From positions 124,001 to 188,000 of the forward strand of contig CBDCSM010000012.1 of the NCBI GenBank assembly GCA_965221575.1: a DNA stretch of 64,000 nucleotides, read 5' to 3'. This DNA comes from JAPPHA01 sp965221575 (GTDB lineage: Bacteria; Pseudomonadota; Alphaproteobacteria; Rhodobacterales; Rhodobacteraceae). The notes under the pieces were generated by a model. That model did not search any database. It saw only the letters and a program-made list of their open reading frames with translations, and was not told the origin of the DNA. Position 1 is the stretch's first letter. Every line of letters starts with the position of its first letter. The position numbers and the translations under genes are program-made. Below are positions 63,165 to 64,000 of this stretch, one piece after another.

Positions 63165-63257
63165 TTACGGCTTGTCTTTTTCGCAGGTAGGGAAGAAATC
63201 CGGGTTGAAATCGTGGTCCCATCCCGGGGCGAAGGGCTTGCCTGATCGACCGAACAT
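63165..63257 (-). CDS. Possible 30-residue ORF opposite the glutaryl-CoA dehydrogenase leader
   Basis: ATG 63257 to TAA 63165 reads MFGRSGKPFAPGWDHDFNPD followed by FFPTCEKDKP. The composition (Phe, Asp, Pro-rich, with a single Cys) and the GC-rich third positions look coding. It has no strong ribosome site and no recognised relative. It could be the end of a decayed gene. The rest of 63044-63276 shows nothing. Confidence 0.25.
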   Translation of the reverse strand: MFGRSGKPFAPGWDHDFNPDFFPTCEKDKP

Positions 63258-63276
63258 GACCAACGGAGAGTGATCG

Positions 63277-64000
63277 ATGCCAGATAGTGGAAAATTCAAG
63301 GAAGAATCCGGGAATCCCCGGGTGACCGTTCAGGCAAGAATGCCGGCGCTCGAATGGAGCGACCCGTTTCTCGTGGAGCATGAACTCGATGAAGAGGAAC
63401 GCATGTGCCGCGACACGGCCCATGCCTATTGCCAGGACCGGCTCCAGCCGCGGGTACTCCTGGCGAATCGGAACGAGTGTTTCGATCGGGAAATCGCGAC
63501 GGAAATGGGTGATCTCGGTTTGTTGGGACCGACAATTCCCGCGGAATACGGGGGCGCGGGAGTCAATTACGTATCCTACGGTTTGATCGCCCGCGAAATC
63601 GAAAGGGTCGACAGCGGCTATCGGTCGTTCATGTCGGTGCAGTCTTCGCTCGTCATGTTTCCGATCCTGGCCTATGGCTCGGAGGCGCAGCGCACGGCCT
63701 ATCTTCCCCGTCTCGCGAAGGGAGAATTGATCGGTTGCTTCGGTTTGACCGAGCCGGACCACGGTTCCGATCCCGGAAGCATGGTGACGCGGGCTCACAA
63801 GGTCGACGGAGGCTACGAGCTATCGGGCGAAAAGGCGTGGATTTCGAATTCTCCGATCGCGGATGTGTTCGTCGTCTGGGCCAAGTCGGACGCCGACAAT
63901 GACAAGATCCGCGGGTTCATTCTGGAGCGCGGGCTTCCTGGGCTGTCGACCCCCGCCGTCGAGGGCAAGTTCTCGTTGCGAACGTCGACGACCGGTTCGA
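63277..64000 (+). CDS. gcdH: Glutaryl-CoA dehydrogenase, 5' part
   Basis: FAD-dependent acyl-CoA dehydrogenase, cut at the right edge after about 241 residues. ATG 63277 (MPDSGKFKEESGNPRVTVQA) has a GGAGAG site. It contains YGLIAREIERVDSGYRSFMS and VQSSLVMFPILAYGSEAQ, the FAD/substrate segment LIGCFGLTEPDHGSDPGSMV and EKAWISNSPIADVFVVWAKS, then the family-specific EGKFSLRTSTTGS. The glutaryl-CoA-type is called because of the RSFMSVQSSL and FSLRTSTTG patterns. The catalytic Glu lies beyond the window. Confidence 0.9.
   Translation, partial: MPDSGKFKEESGNPRVTVQARMPALEWSDPFLVEHELDEEERMCRDTAHAYCQDRLQPRVLLANRNECFDREIATEMGDLGLLGPTIPAEYGGAGVNYVSYGLIAREIERVDSGYRSFMSVQSSLVMFPILAYGSEAQRTAYLPRLAKGELIGCFGLTEPDHGSDPGSMVTRAHKVDGGYELSGEKAWISNSPIADVFVVWAKSDADNDKIRGFILERGLPGLSTPAVEGKFSLRTSTTGS

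Overview
The window looks like chromosomal DNA of an aerobic alphaproteobacterium, most likely related to the Rhodobacterales. The clues are: aerobic cobaltochelatase genes cobS and cobT beside a J-domain gene and bolA; a SPOR-nagZ-scpA-scpB series beside argS and a dGTPase gene; an RpoH with the alphaproteobacterial RpoH box; and small conserved families (DUF4177, DUF6280, DUF6476, DUF3108) that I associate with that order. No rRNA, tRNA, CRISPR array, complete insertion sequence or prophage was found. Both edges cut genes: an amidase on the left and a glutaryl-CoA dehydrogenase on the right.

Layout. 1-9.4 kb: truncated amidase, decayed helix-turn-helix remnant, FAD-linked lactate/glycolate-type oxidase, Xaa-Pro aminopeptidase, cobT, cobS, J-domain gene, divergent bolA, DUF4177 gene. 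9.5-16 kb: gatB divergent from malate synthase G, GlcG-like protein, gamma-glutamyl hydrolase, nitrilase-family amidohydrolase. 16.4-24.1 kb: housekeeping run scpB/scpA/nagZ/SPOR/argS/dgt on the minus strand, divergent from a HesB-type Fe-S protein and exonuclease III. 24.1-34.2 kb: FAD monooxygenase, inositol-phosphatase family, TPR protein, thioesterase, EF-P, DUF6280, DUF3108, MeaB, L28, sirtuin, low-molecular-weight phosphatase.

34.2-38.6 kb is the one clearly accessory stretch. It holds nested hairpins, a broken NYN-domain nuclease gene, a small well-initiated ORF, and an 822-residue protein joining an archaeo-eukaryotic primase domain to an SF2 helicase (TOTE-conflict-type architecture), then a coding-like remnant running into lepA. 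38.6-43.9 kb: lepA, a beta-hydroxyacid dehydrogenase, a membrane protein, and an overlapping metallophosphoesterase/phosphopantetheinyl-transferase pair resembling mycobacterial PptH/PptT. 44-47.2 kb: a DctPQM TRAP transporter. 47.5-58.2 kb: glutathione S-transferase, rpoD, dnaG, DUF6476, RluA-family pseudouridine synthase, rpoH with a putative heat-shock promoter, oligoendopeptidase F, GNAT. 58.3-64 kb: aldo/keto reductase, a carnitine-degradation pair (BKACE plus a carnitine dehydrogenase-thioesterase fusion), an EamA transporter and the start of a glutaryl-CoA dehydrogenase.

The best leads are the primase-helicase island with its decayed NYN partner, the PptH/PptT-like gene pair, the fused carnitine module and the RpoH-type promoter upstream of rpoH. 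All family calls were made by reading the translations, without database searches.
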